From assembly GCA_009774175.1 (NCBI GenBank), contig VSNG01000006.1, positions 62,001-126,000 of the forward strand: a stretch of 64,000 nucleotides of DNA, given 5' to 3'. This stretch comes from Lachnospiraceae bacterium (GTDB lineage Bacteria > Bacillota > Clostridia > Lachnospirales > Lachnospiraceae). Below are positions 7,679 to 15,681 of the stretch, in pieces; position 1 is the stretch's first letter; the number at the start of each line of letters is the position of its first letter. Position numbers and translations under genes: made by a program. The notes below the pieces were generated by a model. It ran no database searches, was not told the origin of the DNA, and saw nothing but the letters and a program-made list of their open reading frames with translations.

Positions 7679-9478
7679 TTATGTATACAAACCCGCCTGC
7701 ACCTTCCACATCGCCGCGTATTTCCCATCTTCCGCCAGCAGCGCCTCATGGGTGCCGCTTTCCACAATTCTGCCGTTTTCCATCATATAAATACAGTCCG
7801 CATCCCGAACCGTGGACAGCCTGTGGGAAATAAAAATAACCGTCTTATCCCTGGCAATCTCATTCAACTCCTGATTCAACCGATATTCCGCCAGCGGGTC
7901 AAGCGCGCTGCTGGGCTCATCCATAATAATCATGTTCTGTTTCCGATACAGCGTGCGGGCAATGGCAACCTTCTGCGCCTCCCCACCCGACAGGTTTACC
8001 CCATCTTTCTCGAACTCTGTGGTAAGCGGCGTCTCGATCTGATAGGAAAGCCTGTTATCCTCCAGCGTAAAATGGGCGTCGTACAGCGCCTGCTCTACAC
8101 GAAAGCTTTCCTCCCGGCTTCCGTCCGCCGCATCCATCAGCACATTTTCCTTTAGGGTCGCCGCATACAGCTTAAAATCCTGAAAAACGGAGCCGATGCT
8201 GCGCCGGTATGCCATAACCTGATAATCTCTGATATCCTTTCCATGGTAACAGATTTTTCCCCTGTCAGGATCATATAACCGCAGGAGCAGCTTTACCAGC
8301 GTAGTTTTGCCGGAACCGTTATAACCAACCAGCGCAATCTTCTGTCCGGGTTTTACGGCAAACGACACATCCTTTAACACCTGCTGCCCCGGAAGATAGC
8401 CAAAATCCACATGCTCTATCGAAAGACCACCGCTTCCCTCCGGCACGGCATCCCCTTTTTCTGAAACAATGGAAGTTTCCATCTGCATAAACTCCCTGAT
8501 CCGATAAACATAGGCCGAGTTCTCCGCTACAGTCCGAAAACTGTTAATCACGATTTCCATATTGTTGGAAGCCCGCCAGATACAGGCGCGGCTGGTAACA
8601 AGCTGTGCGCCGGATAAAACCCGCAAAACAAGCATCTGGTACAAAAGAAGCGTCCAGATTGCGCCTTCTTTGACAAGACGGGATAAAATACCTCCGCGAA
8701 GCAGACCATATGCAAACAGCTGCTTCCCATACTGTCTGTTAATCGCTTCTATTTCCTTATTCTCTTCTGCATAATCATTTCTGCATCTGTCCTTCATCTG
8801 CGGATATAAACGAAGCTCCCCGGCATAATCGGACAGATAAAATACCCGGTTTCCATACTCCCGCTGTTGTTCATGGGGCAGCCTCTCCATGCGTGCCTCC
8901 ACCGTCCTTTTATTCTCCTGCATGGCGCAGTACAGCTCAAACGGGAGAACTACCGCCAGAATAAGCAGCGCCGCGGGATTGATCCAGACGCAATAAACAA
9001 GCGTGCACGATATGCCCACCAAGCGCGCAATGATAGAATTTTCAAAAACCAGAAACTTATCCAGACAGCGGTCCGTCTCCTCCGTCGCCAAAATAAAATT
9101 CTCATAAAAATCTTTATCGTCATAGCAGGACAAATCGATTTCTTTTGCCTTCTCGTAAATCTCCATCCGCAGCGCCTGATATAAGGTCTGTTTCCCCCGC
9201 GGAAATACATAGTGCTTGTAAATGGCAAACGTCACCGTAGAAACGGCAATCGCCGCCATCAGAATACCCATGCACCACAGGATTTTTCGAAAATCTCCTC
9301 CTTCTTCCGCCACGGTCAGAACATAATTAACGGTAAAAGTAAATTCAAAAAAAATGGAAACCTGCAGTTTAACCGCTTCAAACAAATGATATACCATGAA
9401 GCCCGGCGCATGTTTAAAACAAAATCCGGTCAGATACCACTGCTGCGCGATAATCTGCCGCCATGTAAGCTTTGTCAT
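7679..9478 (-). CDS. ABC exporter half-transporter (membrane domain plus ATPase), second of pair
   Basis: 599 residues: an N-terminal six-helix exporter membrane domain (about 1-340) followed by an ATPase with Walker A GYNGSGKTT, Q-loop SVFQDF, signature LSGGEAQK, Walker B MIIMDEPSSALD and switch HRLSTV. It lies 38 bp downstream of another half-transporter of the same length, so the two probably form a heterodimer. Both catalytic glutamates are intact. There is no peptidase C39 domain and no precursor peptide nearby, so the substrate is unknown (peptide, lipid or drug). Likely induced by the divergent LytTR system. Confidence 0.9.
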   Translation of the reverse strand: MTKLTWRQIIAQQWYLTGFCFKHAPGFMVYHLFEAVKLQVSIFFEFTFTVNYVLTVAEEGGDFRKILWCMGILMAAIAVSTVTFAIYKHYVFPRGKQTLYQALRMEIYEKAKEIDLSCYDDKDFYENFILATEETDRCLDKFLVFENSIIARLVGISCTLVYCVWINPAALLILAVVLPFELYCAMQENKRTVEARMERLPHEQQREYGNRVFYLSDYAGELRLYPQMKDRCRNDYAEENKEIEAINRQYGKQLFAYGLLRGGILSRLVKEGAIWTLLLYQMLVLRVLSGAQLVTSRACIWRASNNMEIVINSFRTVAENSAYVYRIREFMQMETSIVSEKGDAVPEGSGGLSIEHVDFGYLPGQQVLKDVSFAVKPGQKIALVGYNGSGKTTLVKLLLRLYDPDRGKICYHGKDIRDYQVMAYRRSIGSVFQDFKLYAATLKENVLMDAADGSREESFRVEQALYDAHFTLEDNRLSYQIETPLTTEFEKDGVNLSGGEAQKVAIARTLYRKQNMIIMDEPSSALDPLAEYRLNQELNEIARDKTVIFISHRLSTVRDADCIYMMENGRIVESGTHEALLAEDGKYAAMWKVQAGLYT

Positions 9479-9516
9479 ATCCTGTACAGTCCTTTCCTTT
9501 CACGCAGAGAATGCCT

Positions 9517-11316
9517 CTAGCCCCGGTAATTCTCCGCCTGCAGCCGGTAGAGCGATGCATACTCCCCGTTTTGCTGCATCAACTGGCAGTGCGATCCCCT
9601 CTCCTGAATCCTGCCGTTTTTCATATAAAAAACCAGATCCGCATCCCGGACAGAGGATAGACGATGGGAAATAAAAAACAAAATCCTGTCTTTCCCGTAC
9701 ATCCTGATATTTTCAAATAAATGGTATTCCGCAATCGGATCAAGGGCGCTGCTTGGCTCGTCAAACACCGCAATGGGGCTGTCCTTTGCAAAGGCTCTGG
9801 CCGCCAGTATTTTCTGATTCTGCCCGCCGGAAAATACCACGCCCTCCTCGGAAAACTCACGGGTGAGAATCGTCTTTTCCCCCAACGGCTGACTCTCCAC
9901 TTCCTCATACATATCCGCAAGCCTAAGCGCCCGCCGCACCGTCTCCCGGTCCTTCTCCTCATCCCTGTGCCGGCCCATCAGAATATTTTCCTCTATGGTA
10001 TCCGCAAAAATCCGGCCATTTTGAAAGGCAGTCGCAAACAGCTCCCGATAAGCCCTCACCTGATATTCACGGATATCGATTCCGTTCACCAGAATCCGCC
10101 CCTCGTCCGGGTCATAAAGCCGCATCAGAAGCTTCGTCAGCGTGCTCTTTCCCGCGCCGTTATACCCTGTCAGCGCCACGCTCTGATTACCCTCAACCTT
10201 AAAATGAATATCCTTTAAGACAAAACCGTCTTCCTTATAACCGAAGGACACATGCTCAAACTCCACGGATCGAATCGGCAGGCTGGGTATAAGCCCCTCC
10301 TGATCCTCCGGGATCGCGGGCTCATACTCCAGAAAATGCCTTGTCTGCTCCAAATACAATCCGTTTTTTACAATTGCCATCACCGAATCCGCAAATCCGA
10401 TTAGTGTCCATGTATTGGAATTCATCGTAGTCTGTATTACCGCCATCTGGGCAAACGCCATGGTGCCGCTGACCAACACCCGGTATCCGGCGTAGAGCAC
10501 CGCCCCTTCCTGCAGTAAAGTAAAGGTAAAATACTGAAACAGCCAGAAAAGAATCATATTTCCCAAAGAATACTGACCGATTACTTTTCGGATTGCCAAA
10601 ACCGCCCTGTCATACTGCTTTTTCAAAAGACGAAACACATTCGTCATTCGTATTTCCTTGGCATACTCGCCTAAATGAAGGGTTCGATTCACATAGTCTG
10701 CCATTCTCTGAAAAACCATATTTTCCCGCTCCATACGGAAAATCCGGCTGTTTAGCACACCGTAAAACACAAAATTGCCAAGAATGGGAAAAATAATAAA
10801 CAGCGCCGCCAGCCTGTCAATCTGATAGATAATGGCCATTCCCCCGATCATGGCAGCAAATCTCGCCATAATCTGGCAAACACCCTGTAAGGTCTCCGGC
10901 AGCTTACTGTGAGCCTGACTCACCGCCATCATATATTCATTGTAAAACTCGCTGTCCTCAAAGCAGCGCATATCCACCTGGCAGGCCTTGGCATACAGCA
11001 TTCTGTTAATGCCGTCATACAGCTTCACATCCGTAACCGGTTTAACATATGTCTCGAAAAACCGTTCAAATATGACAAGAAACGCCTGCAGCGCTACAAC
11101 GCTCCAGACATATAACATCATTTTTTCGAAGGCAATCCTCTTCATGGCCATATCCAGAATGAAACGGATCAGCACACAGGAGACGATCAGCCAGTCCACA
11201 TATAGAAACGCCCAGTGTAAAAATTCCAGAATAACCCGTTTTTTACTGATCCTCCATCCTGTTTTCAGGGCAAACCTGCTGGATGAAAATGTTCGATATA
11301 AAAACCCTTCCCTCAC
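9517..11316 (-). CDS. ABC exporter half-transporter, first of pair (GTG start)
   Basis: With a GTG start at 11316 the product is 599 residues, exactly the length of its partner. The start follows AAAGGAG by six bases. The longest open frame begins at a TTG at 11418, but that lies at or before the predicted transcription start, so the extra 34 residues are not real. It has an N-terminal membrane domain and a C-terminal ATPase with Walker A GYNGAGKST, signature FSGGQNQK, Walker B IAVFDEPSSALD and switch HRLSSV. First gene of a two-gene operon facing away from the LytTR regulator and kinase. Confidence 0.9.
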   Translation of the reverse strand: MREGFLYRTFSSSRFALKTGWRISKKRVILEFLHWAFLYVDWLIVSCVLIRFILDMAMKRIAFEKMMLYVWSVVALQAFLVIFERFFETYVKPVTDVKLYDGINRMLYAKACQVDMRCFEDSEFYNEYMMAVSQAHSKLPETLQGVCQIMARFAAMIGGMAIIYQIDRLAALFIIFPILGNFVFYGVLNSRIFRMERENMVFQRMADYVNRTLHLGEYAKEIRMTNVFRLLKKQYDRAVLAIRKVIGQYSLGNMILFWLFQYFTFTLLQEGAVLYAGYRVLVSGTMAFAQMAVIQTTMNSNTWTLIGFADSVMAIVKNGLYLEQTRHFLEYEPAIPEDQEGLIPSLPIRSVEFEHVSFGYKEDGFVLKDIHFKVEGNQSVALTGYNGAGKSTLTKLLMRLYDPDEGRILVNGIDIREYQVRAYRELFATAFQNGRIFADTIEENILMGRHRDEEKDRETVRRALRLADMYEEVESQPLGEKTILTREFSEEGVVFSGGQNQKILAARAFAKDSPIAVFDEPSSALDPIAEYHLFENIRMYGKDRILFFISHRLSSVRDADLVFYMKNGRIQERGSHCQLMQQNGEYASLYRLQAENYRG

Positions 11317-11418
11317 GGCGTTCTCCTTTACTTTTTGCAGTACAAGCCCGGAAAACTCTCCGCTTCCCAGGCTTACGGCATCCGCCCTGCGCACTGCTGT
11401 TGTATTGGCTACATGCAA

Positions 11419-11447
11419 AGTATATCATAAAAATTCCGCGCCAGTTG
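11419..11447 (-). promoter_or_regulatory. Candidate promoter of the ABC exporter operon
   Basis: On the minus strand a good -10 TATACT (11424-11419) has a poor -35 at 17 bp (11447-11442). A weak -35 with activator repeats immediately upstream is the usual layout for LytTR-activated promoters. It implies an untranslated leader of about 95 nt before the GTG start. Confidence 0.5.
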
Positions 11448-11451
11448 CGTC

Positions 11452-11483
11452 TGTCCTTCAATCCCCCTTTTTTGTCCTTCAAT
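11452..11483. promoter_or_regulatory. Direct repeat, probable LytTR response-regulator binding site
   Basis: ATTGAAGGACA occurs twice, perfectly, on the minus strand (11462-11452 and 11483-11473), with starts 21 bp apart (two helical turns). LytTR regulators such as AgrA bind tandem short direct repeats on one face of DNA. The pair ends 5 bp from the exporter -35 and 5 bp from the -35 of the divergent regulator promoter, so one site could control both. Confidence 0.7.
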
Positions 11484-11488
11484 TTCCA

Positions 11489-11517
11489 TTGCATGTAAGG
11501 GGAATATTATCTATACT
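11489..11517 (+). promoter_or_regulatory. Promoter of the LytTR regulator/kinase operon
   Basis: TTGCAT, 17 bp, TATACT: a good vegetative-type promoter about 70 bp before the regulator start codon. Confidence 0.65.
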
Positions 11518-11586
11518 AAATGCAGGGAAAATTCCAGTAAGGCAATTTCATCTGACAACAGACCTACAGAGGGAATCAACAAAATT

Positions 11587-12333
11587 ATGTTACAAATCGG
11601 AATCTGCGACGACGAACCGCTTCTTTTGGAAGAAATAAAAAAAATTACGGAAGACTGCCTGCAGCGGCAGCAGGCCTTTTCCATCCTGTCAACCTTTACA
11701 GACGGCAAAGCGCTTCTCTATGAAATACAGGATGGTAAACATTTTGACCTCCTGCTCCTTGACATAGAAATGCCCGGCATTTCCGGCATGGAGCTGGCGG
11801 AGCGGATTCATGGACTGCTGCCCGACGCCCTGATGATTTTCGTTACGGCGCACTATAAATATGCCGTGGACGCCTACGCGCTCCACATCTTCCGCTATAT
11901 TCCCAAAAACCAGCTTAAGGGGCGGCTTTCTCACGCCTTAAAGGACGCTGTCTCGCTTCTGGAAATCCAGAACACAGCCTCCTATATTATCAGCAGTCAG
12001 AACCGTCTGGAGCGTATTCCTCTGAAGGAAATTCTCTATATTGAAAAAGACGGAAAAAACGCCCTCTTTCACACAGTACCGGCCGCGAATCAGGCAGAGG
12101 CTCCGGCAAAATCGGATCGACGTATTCGGAAAACACTGGCTGAAATTTTTGAAGAATTAGATTCGGAGGAATTTTATTTTATTGAACGGGGCTTTATTGT
12201 GAATTTGCGGCATGTGACGGGAATTTCCCATACGGACTGCATTCTCACTGATCAGACGCGCCTGCCCGTTTCCCAGAGCCGCCTGCCGGAATTTAAGAAA
12301 AAGCTGAACACCTATTGGAAGGATAAAATCTGA
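11587..12333 (+). CDS. LytTR-family response regulator
   Basis: 248 residues. Receiver domain: acidic pocket CDDE near residue 9, phosphoacceptor Asp in LLLLDIEMPG near 60, and the usual C-terminal Lys in RYIPKNQ, a variant of the common YLLKP. The LytTR DNA-binding domain occupies about 135-245 (EILYIEKDGKNALFHT, FIERGFIVNLRHV). Co-transcribed with the GHKL kinase 24 bp downstream and divergent from the ABC pair. The repeat at 11452-11483 is its likely target. Resembles AgrA/VirR-type regulators of exporters or bacteriocins. Confidence 0.9.
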   Translation: MLQIGICDDEPLLLEEIKKITEDCLQRQQAFSILSTFTDGKALLYEIQDGKHFDLLLLDIEMPGISGMELAERIHGLLPDALMIFVTAHYKYAVDAYALHIFRYIPKNQLKGRLSHALKDAVSLLEIQNTASYIISSQNRLERIPLKEILYIEKDGKNALFHTVPAANQAEAPAKSDRRIRKTLAEIFEELDSEEFYFIERGFIVNLRHVTGISHTDCILTDQTRLPVSQSRLPEFKKKLNTYWKDKI

Positions 12334-12357
12334 TTATTGATTTAAACAGAGGCCGAT

Positions 12358-13020
12358 ATGCTGCAGACACGCAAAACCAAAATTAAATTTCTGGAACGAA
12401 AAAATCAGGTTCTGGAAGAAAACTATCATCTTCTTACAGAATTATACCGAAAAAACGAGCATCTGTATCACGATATGAACCACCATCTGCAGATGATTTA
12501 CCATCTTGCAAAAAAGAACGGCACATCAGAAATTGCAGAATATGTCAATTCCATCAGCGCCCCCATTAACGAGCTTTCCGATACCACCTGGAGTGGCGTC
12601 GATATTGTGGACGCTATTTTAAACCACGCCGTTCTGGAAGCGGAAAAACAGGGAATTGAGATAGATGTAAACGCGGAATTTCCAAAGGACTGCAGTATTA
12701 CATCCGATGATCTGTGCGTCATTTTATTTAATCTGCTGGACAACGCCATGGAAGCCTGCCAACGCTGTATGCGTAAAACAAACCGTTCTCCACGCATAGA
12801 GGTGACGCTGCGCAGAATCCATCAGTTTGTAATCATTAAAATCCAAAATCCCTGCATTCCGCCCCGAAAGCTCTTCGGTATCTTTCCCTCAACCAAGGCC
12901 GACACCCTCCATCATGGTATCGGCCTGCGCAATGTGCGGGAAAAAGTGGAAAAATATAACGGAAGTCTTGAAATAGAGGTAAAAGAAAATATGTTTACCG
13001 TCACTGCGCTGTTGTTTTAA
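12358..13020 (+). CDS. Short cytoplasmic GHKL histidine kinase (no sensor domain)
   Basis: 220 residues. It begins directly with a coiled-coil (about 5-38) leading into the histidine box LYHDMNHHLQM, then the ATPase with N-box LFNLLDNAMEA and G-box HHGIGLRNV. No membrane segment exists, although AgrC-type kinases normally carry six or seven. AGAGG precedes the ATG. Either it senses an internal signal or another membrane protein (for example the adjacent ABC exporter) supplies the input; the second option is inference from context. The gene does not look truncated, as it has its own start and ribosome site. Confidence 0.85.
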   Translation: MLQTRKTKIKFLERKNQVLEENYHLLTELYRKNEHLYHDMNHHLQMIYHLAKKNGTSEIAEYVNSISAPINELSDTTWSGVDIVDAILNHAVLEAEKQGIEIDVNAEFPKDCSITSDDLCVILFNLLDNAMEACQRCMRKTNRSPRIEVTLRRIHQFVIIKIQNPCIPPRKLFGIFPSTKADTLHHGIGLRNVREKVEKYNGSLEIEVKENMFTVTALLF

Positions 13021-13068
13021 CGATTCATTCTGTATTCCTTTGCGTCTTTCGAGAGTTGCTCATCACCC

Positions 13069-13166
13069 TTAATATAACAGCTTGTTCCCTTTCTCGCAGA
13101 TCTCATAAATCTCGTCATATTTCGCTTCGATCAGCGGCGTGATCTGTTCCTCCTGTACCAGGCAAA
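13069..13166 (-). pseudogene. Possible C-terminal remnant of an unidentified protein
   Basis: Immediately beyond the M56 stop, in another frame, about 33 codons read as coding sequence (CLVQEEQITPLIE, then AKYDEIYEICEKGNKLLY) and end in TAA. There is no start codon or ribosome site, and the frame opens inside the end of the M56 gene. It could be the tail of a deleted gene. I cannot name the family. The alternative is chance. Confidence 0.3.
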
Positions 13167-15158
13167 TCAAAAGCCCTTCCACAATAAATCCGCCCGAATA
13201 TAACACGCTTCCACAGATGCGTCCGGCTTCTCTTTCAGAGATTCCCTGTCAATACAGTACCAGAGCTGTCCGTTACTTCCTATCTCGCTTCCCAGCACAG
13301 TGAGCTTTTCTCCCTCCGCCACCAGACCGACAGCTTTAAACTCCACCCCCGCGCCTTCTCTGATCTTACAGACATGTTGTTTCACAACCATTGTCTGCGG
13401 AAAAGCTTCCACATTCTTATCGTCTGCTTCTTCCTCCTCCAAATCCTCATTGTTCATATCTCCGAACAGCTCCGTCAACTCCGCCTCGGTCATGTATGCC
13501 GCACCGATGATCTTCCCGTCTTCTGCGCGGAGTATTTTAACGTTGACTGTCCCTGCCGGATTCATATTCAGCGTATAGAAGGATTCATCCGGCTTATGGA
13601 TATCCAGAAAAACATTGACAAGCTGTTCTTTATAATAATAGTTTTTTCCTTTTTTAGTGACGCCTGCCGCCCGATACTCTTCCAGCAGTTTCTCTTCCAA
13701 TGCTTTATCCAAATCATCCTGCTTTTCTTCCCAGCCTAATTTACCATAAATCACCGACTGAAAATTCCACTTTTCATCTGCAGCCGCCCGATCCAGCCAC
13801 TTCTTCAACAGCTCTTCATCCATTTCATCCGCCAAAATGGAGAAAAAGGAAACTGCGTCTTCCTCATAGGCTTTTCCCGCAAAGGACTGCATAAGCGGAC
13901 TGTCGACATCCAGTTGCTCCACGCTGACAGAAAAGAAGGCAACTTTTTCGTCGGTATAAATCTTGTTAAGCCATGTCTCCTGTGCCTTTTCGTCCAATTT
14001 GCCAAACGCCATTCCAAACAGCGGCAGATTTCCCGTCTCATAAAAATACGCAGCATCTGCTTCAGAGACCCCGGAAGCCTCGACTGCACCCGCCGGATAA
14101 ATACCGACAAAAAACACCCCCAAAGCCATGCAGACCGTCAAACCTGCTGTCACAATTTTCATTTTACCCGTTTTTGCCCTGTCATTCATTATCGCACTTA
14201 TCCTTTCCTTCAATATCCGTTTATTGGCGCTTAAAGAGACTGCTGTAACCGGCTCCCTGTATCTGCCGGCCGCCGCCATGGCTTCAAGCAGCGTTTTTCC
14301 ATAATCAGCTGCATGCTCATAACCCATTTTTTCTAAAACCGCTTCATCACAGGAAAGCTCGCAGGCCTTACTGATCTCACGGCTCATCACATACACCAGC
14401 GGATTAAACCAATGGAGGCAGACCGTAAACTGTACCAGCCATTTATAGAGAATATCCCGCCGTTTCTCATGCATAAGCTCATGGGTCACTATGTAACGAA
14501 ATTCCTTTTCTGAAATGTGTGTGTCCGGCATCACAATACAGGGCCGCCAAAACCCAACCAGCATAGGCGAAGAAATATATGGATTTACAAAAAACTCCAC
14601 GGTTTTTCCAACTCCTGCCCGCCACTGCATCTCAGAAAGCCTGCTTAACAGGGAAATATCCGAAACCGGCTTCGCTGCTGCTTTTACATGCCGTATGAAG
14701 CTCTGGTACTTTACAATCTTTCTTATCAGCATTCCCAAAGCAATCACAAACCAGATCCATCCTATATTGTTTCCTAAAAGAACCGTTTCCTGCCTTCCCT
14801 GCGCCACATCCACTGCCGCTGACTTCTCTTGTGCCGGAAAATGTGTCGTTTTCTTTTCTCCGTCTATGTCGGAATGCAAATCATTCCGTATATCCTGTGT
14901 AGCAGCCGCTTTTTCTTCCTTTCCTGAGAAAACCATGTTCCCGAAGTCAGCCTGAGGCACTGCCATAGAAAGGCGCCCCATCAGACTTTCCTCCGGTCCA
15001 AAGGGAAGCAGCAGTCTTGCAATTACAAGTAACCAGACGTAATACTGCCACCGGCGGCTGCATTTCTTTTTTAAAAGCCAATCAATTAAAAGCATGCCCA
15101 AAATAAGCAGCGCACCGGAAACAGACATGGACAAAACGGTTTGAAACAGCATATTCAT
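13167..15158 (-). CDS. M56 (BlaR1/MecR1-type) membrane metallopeptidase with repeat domain and SH3-like C-terminus
   Basis: 663 residues. Four membrane segments in the first 350 residues surround the zinc peptidase motif HELMH (226-230) with the later ligand in CELSCDEAV. After the last helix (about 335-352) an outer part contains four degenerate repeats of about 28-29 residues (378-490; each with a Phe-rich AFFS-like core and an acidic W/L helix), then a bacterial SH3-like domain (about 590-655). BlaR1-type sensors cleave their BlaI repressor on a signal. Here the sensor part is not a penicillin-binding domain, so the signal is probably wall-related or unknown. Overlaps the repressor gene by 4 bp. 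Confidence 0.85.
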   Translation of the reverse strand: MNMLFQTVLSMSVSGALLILGMLLIDWLLKKKCSRRWQYYVWLLVIARLLLPFGPEESLMGRLSMAVPQADFGNMVFSGKEEKAAATQDIRNDLHSDIDGEKKTTHFPAQEKSAAVDVAQGRQETVLLGNNIGWIWFVIALGMLIRKIVKYQSFIRHVKAAAKPVSDISLLSRLSEMQWRAGVGKTVEFFVNPYISSPMLVGFWRPCIVMPDTHISEKEFRYIVTHELMHEKRRDILYKWLVQFTVCLHWFNPLVYVMSREISKACELSCDEAVLEKMGYEHAADYGKTLLEAMAAAGRYREPVTAVSLSANKRILKERISAIMNDRAKTGKMKIVTAGLTVCMALGVFFVGIYPAGAVEASGVSEADAAYFYETGNLPLFGMAFGKLDEKAQETWLNKIYTDEKVAFFSVSVEQLDVDSPLMQSFAGKAYEEDAVSFFSILADEMDEELLKKWLDRAAADEKWNFQSVIYGKLGWEEKQDDLDKALEEKLLEEYRAAGVTKKGKNYYYKEQLVNVFLDIHKPDESFYTLNMNPAGTVNVKILRAEDGKIIGAAYMTEAELTELFGDMNNEDLEEEEADDKNVEAFPQTMVVKQHVCKIREGAGVEFKAVGLVAEGEKLTVLGSEIGSNGQLWYCIDRESLKEKPDASVEACYIRADLLWKGF

Positions 15159-15532
15159 GATCTGTTACCCCCTTCCAACAGCCTTTTAAGCTCTTCATAC
15201 TCTTCGTCGGTGAGCAGATCGCCCGCAATCAGGTTCATTACAAGTCCCTTAACGCTCCCTTCATAAACTTTGTCAATAAAATTCTGCGTCTGCGACGTCT
15301 GATACTCCGTTTCTGAAATAAGCGGGGTGTATTCATTCCGCCGTCCGGTTTTCGTCGCCTTCAAATAGCCCTTCCCTACAAGCCGGGATAAAAGCACGAT
15401 CAGCGTATTTTTCTGGCAGGGCCTGCCCTGTTTTATCAGTTCGTCCATAATATAAGAAAATAAGGTCGTCTTTTCCTGATCTTCCCATATAATTTTCATA
15501 ATTTCATACTCTGCGTCAGATAATTTTGCCAT
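15155..15532 (-). CDS. BlaI/MecI/CopY-type repressor
   Basis: 125 residues, the normal length. An N-terminal winged helix (LSDAEYEIMKIIWE, then the recognition helix TLIVLLSRLVGKGYL) is followed by a dimerisation helix region. GGAGG lies a few bases before the ATG. First gene of a two-gene operon with the M56 sensor-protease. The operator pair and promoter directly upstream indicate autorepression. No beta-lactamase gene is adjacent, so the regulon is not shown here. Confidence 0.92.
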   Translation of the reverse strand: MAKLSDAEYEIMKIIWEDQEKTTLFSYIMDELIKQGRPCQKNTLIVLLSRLVGKGYLKATKTGRRNEYTPLISETEYQTSQTQNFIDKVYEGSVKGLVMNLIAGDLLTDEEYEELKRLLEGGNRS

Positions 15533-15587
15533 TATCCTTCCTCCATATCCAAAAAATACAGCGATTCCTTCCTGCGAACGCCACTAG

Positions 15588-15604
15588 TATAACATCATGT
15601 TGTA
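15588..15604. promoter_or_regulatory. BlaI-type operator, promoter-proximal copy
   Basis: Palindrome TATAACA-TCA-TGTTGTA, one mismatch from symmetry. It lies between the -10 and the ribosome site of the repressor gene, centred 24 bp from the second copy. Confidence 0.7.
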
Positions 15605-15609
15605 CAATT

Positions 15610-15638
15610 AATATAACATATTGTTATACATTTGGCAA
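15610..15638 (-). promoter_or_regulatory. Promoter of the BlaI/M56 operon
   Basis: On the minus strand TTGCCA (15638-15633), 17 bp, TATATT (15615-15610). The second operator covers the spacer, so repressor binding would block RNA polymerase. Confidence 0.7.
15612..15628. promoter_or_regulatory. BlaI-type operator, spacer copy
   Basis: Perfect-arm palindrome TATAACA-TAT-TGTTATA inside the promoter spacer. Same half-site as the copy at 15588-15604. Confidence 0.75.
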
Positions 15639-15645
15639 GAAAAAA

Positions 15646-15676
15646 ACGGGCCGGACATTTATTGTCCGTCACCCGT
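15646..15676 (-). terminator. Rho-independent terminator after the GH8 gene
   Basis: Hairpin with arms ACGGG..GGACA and TGTCC..CCCGT, followed on the minus strand by TTTTTTT and flanked on the plus strand by TTTTTT too, so it could work both ways. It closes the xylan operon just before the BlaI promoter. Confidence 0.8.
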
Positions 15677-15681
15677 CTTTT

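Noticed and set aside
9479..11586. Peptide precursor gene for the ABC exporter
   Set aside because: I looked around the exporter for a short frame with a double-glycine leader and saw none with a ribosome site.
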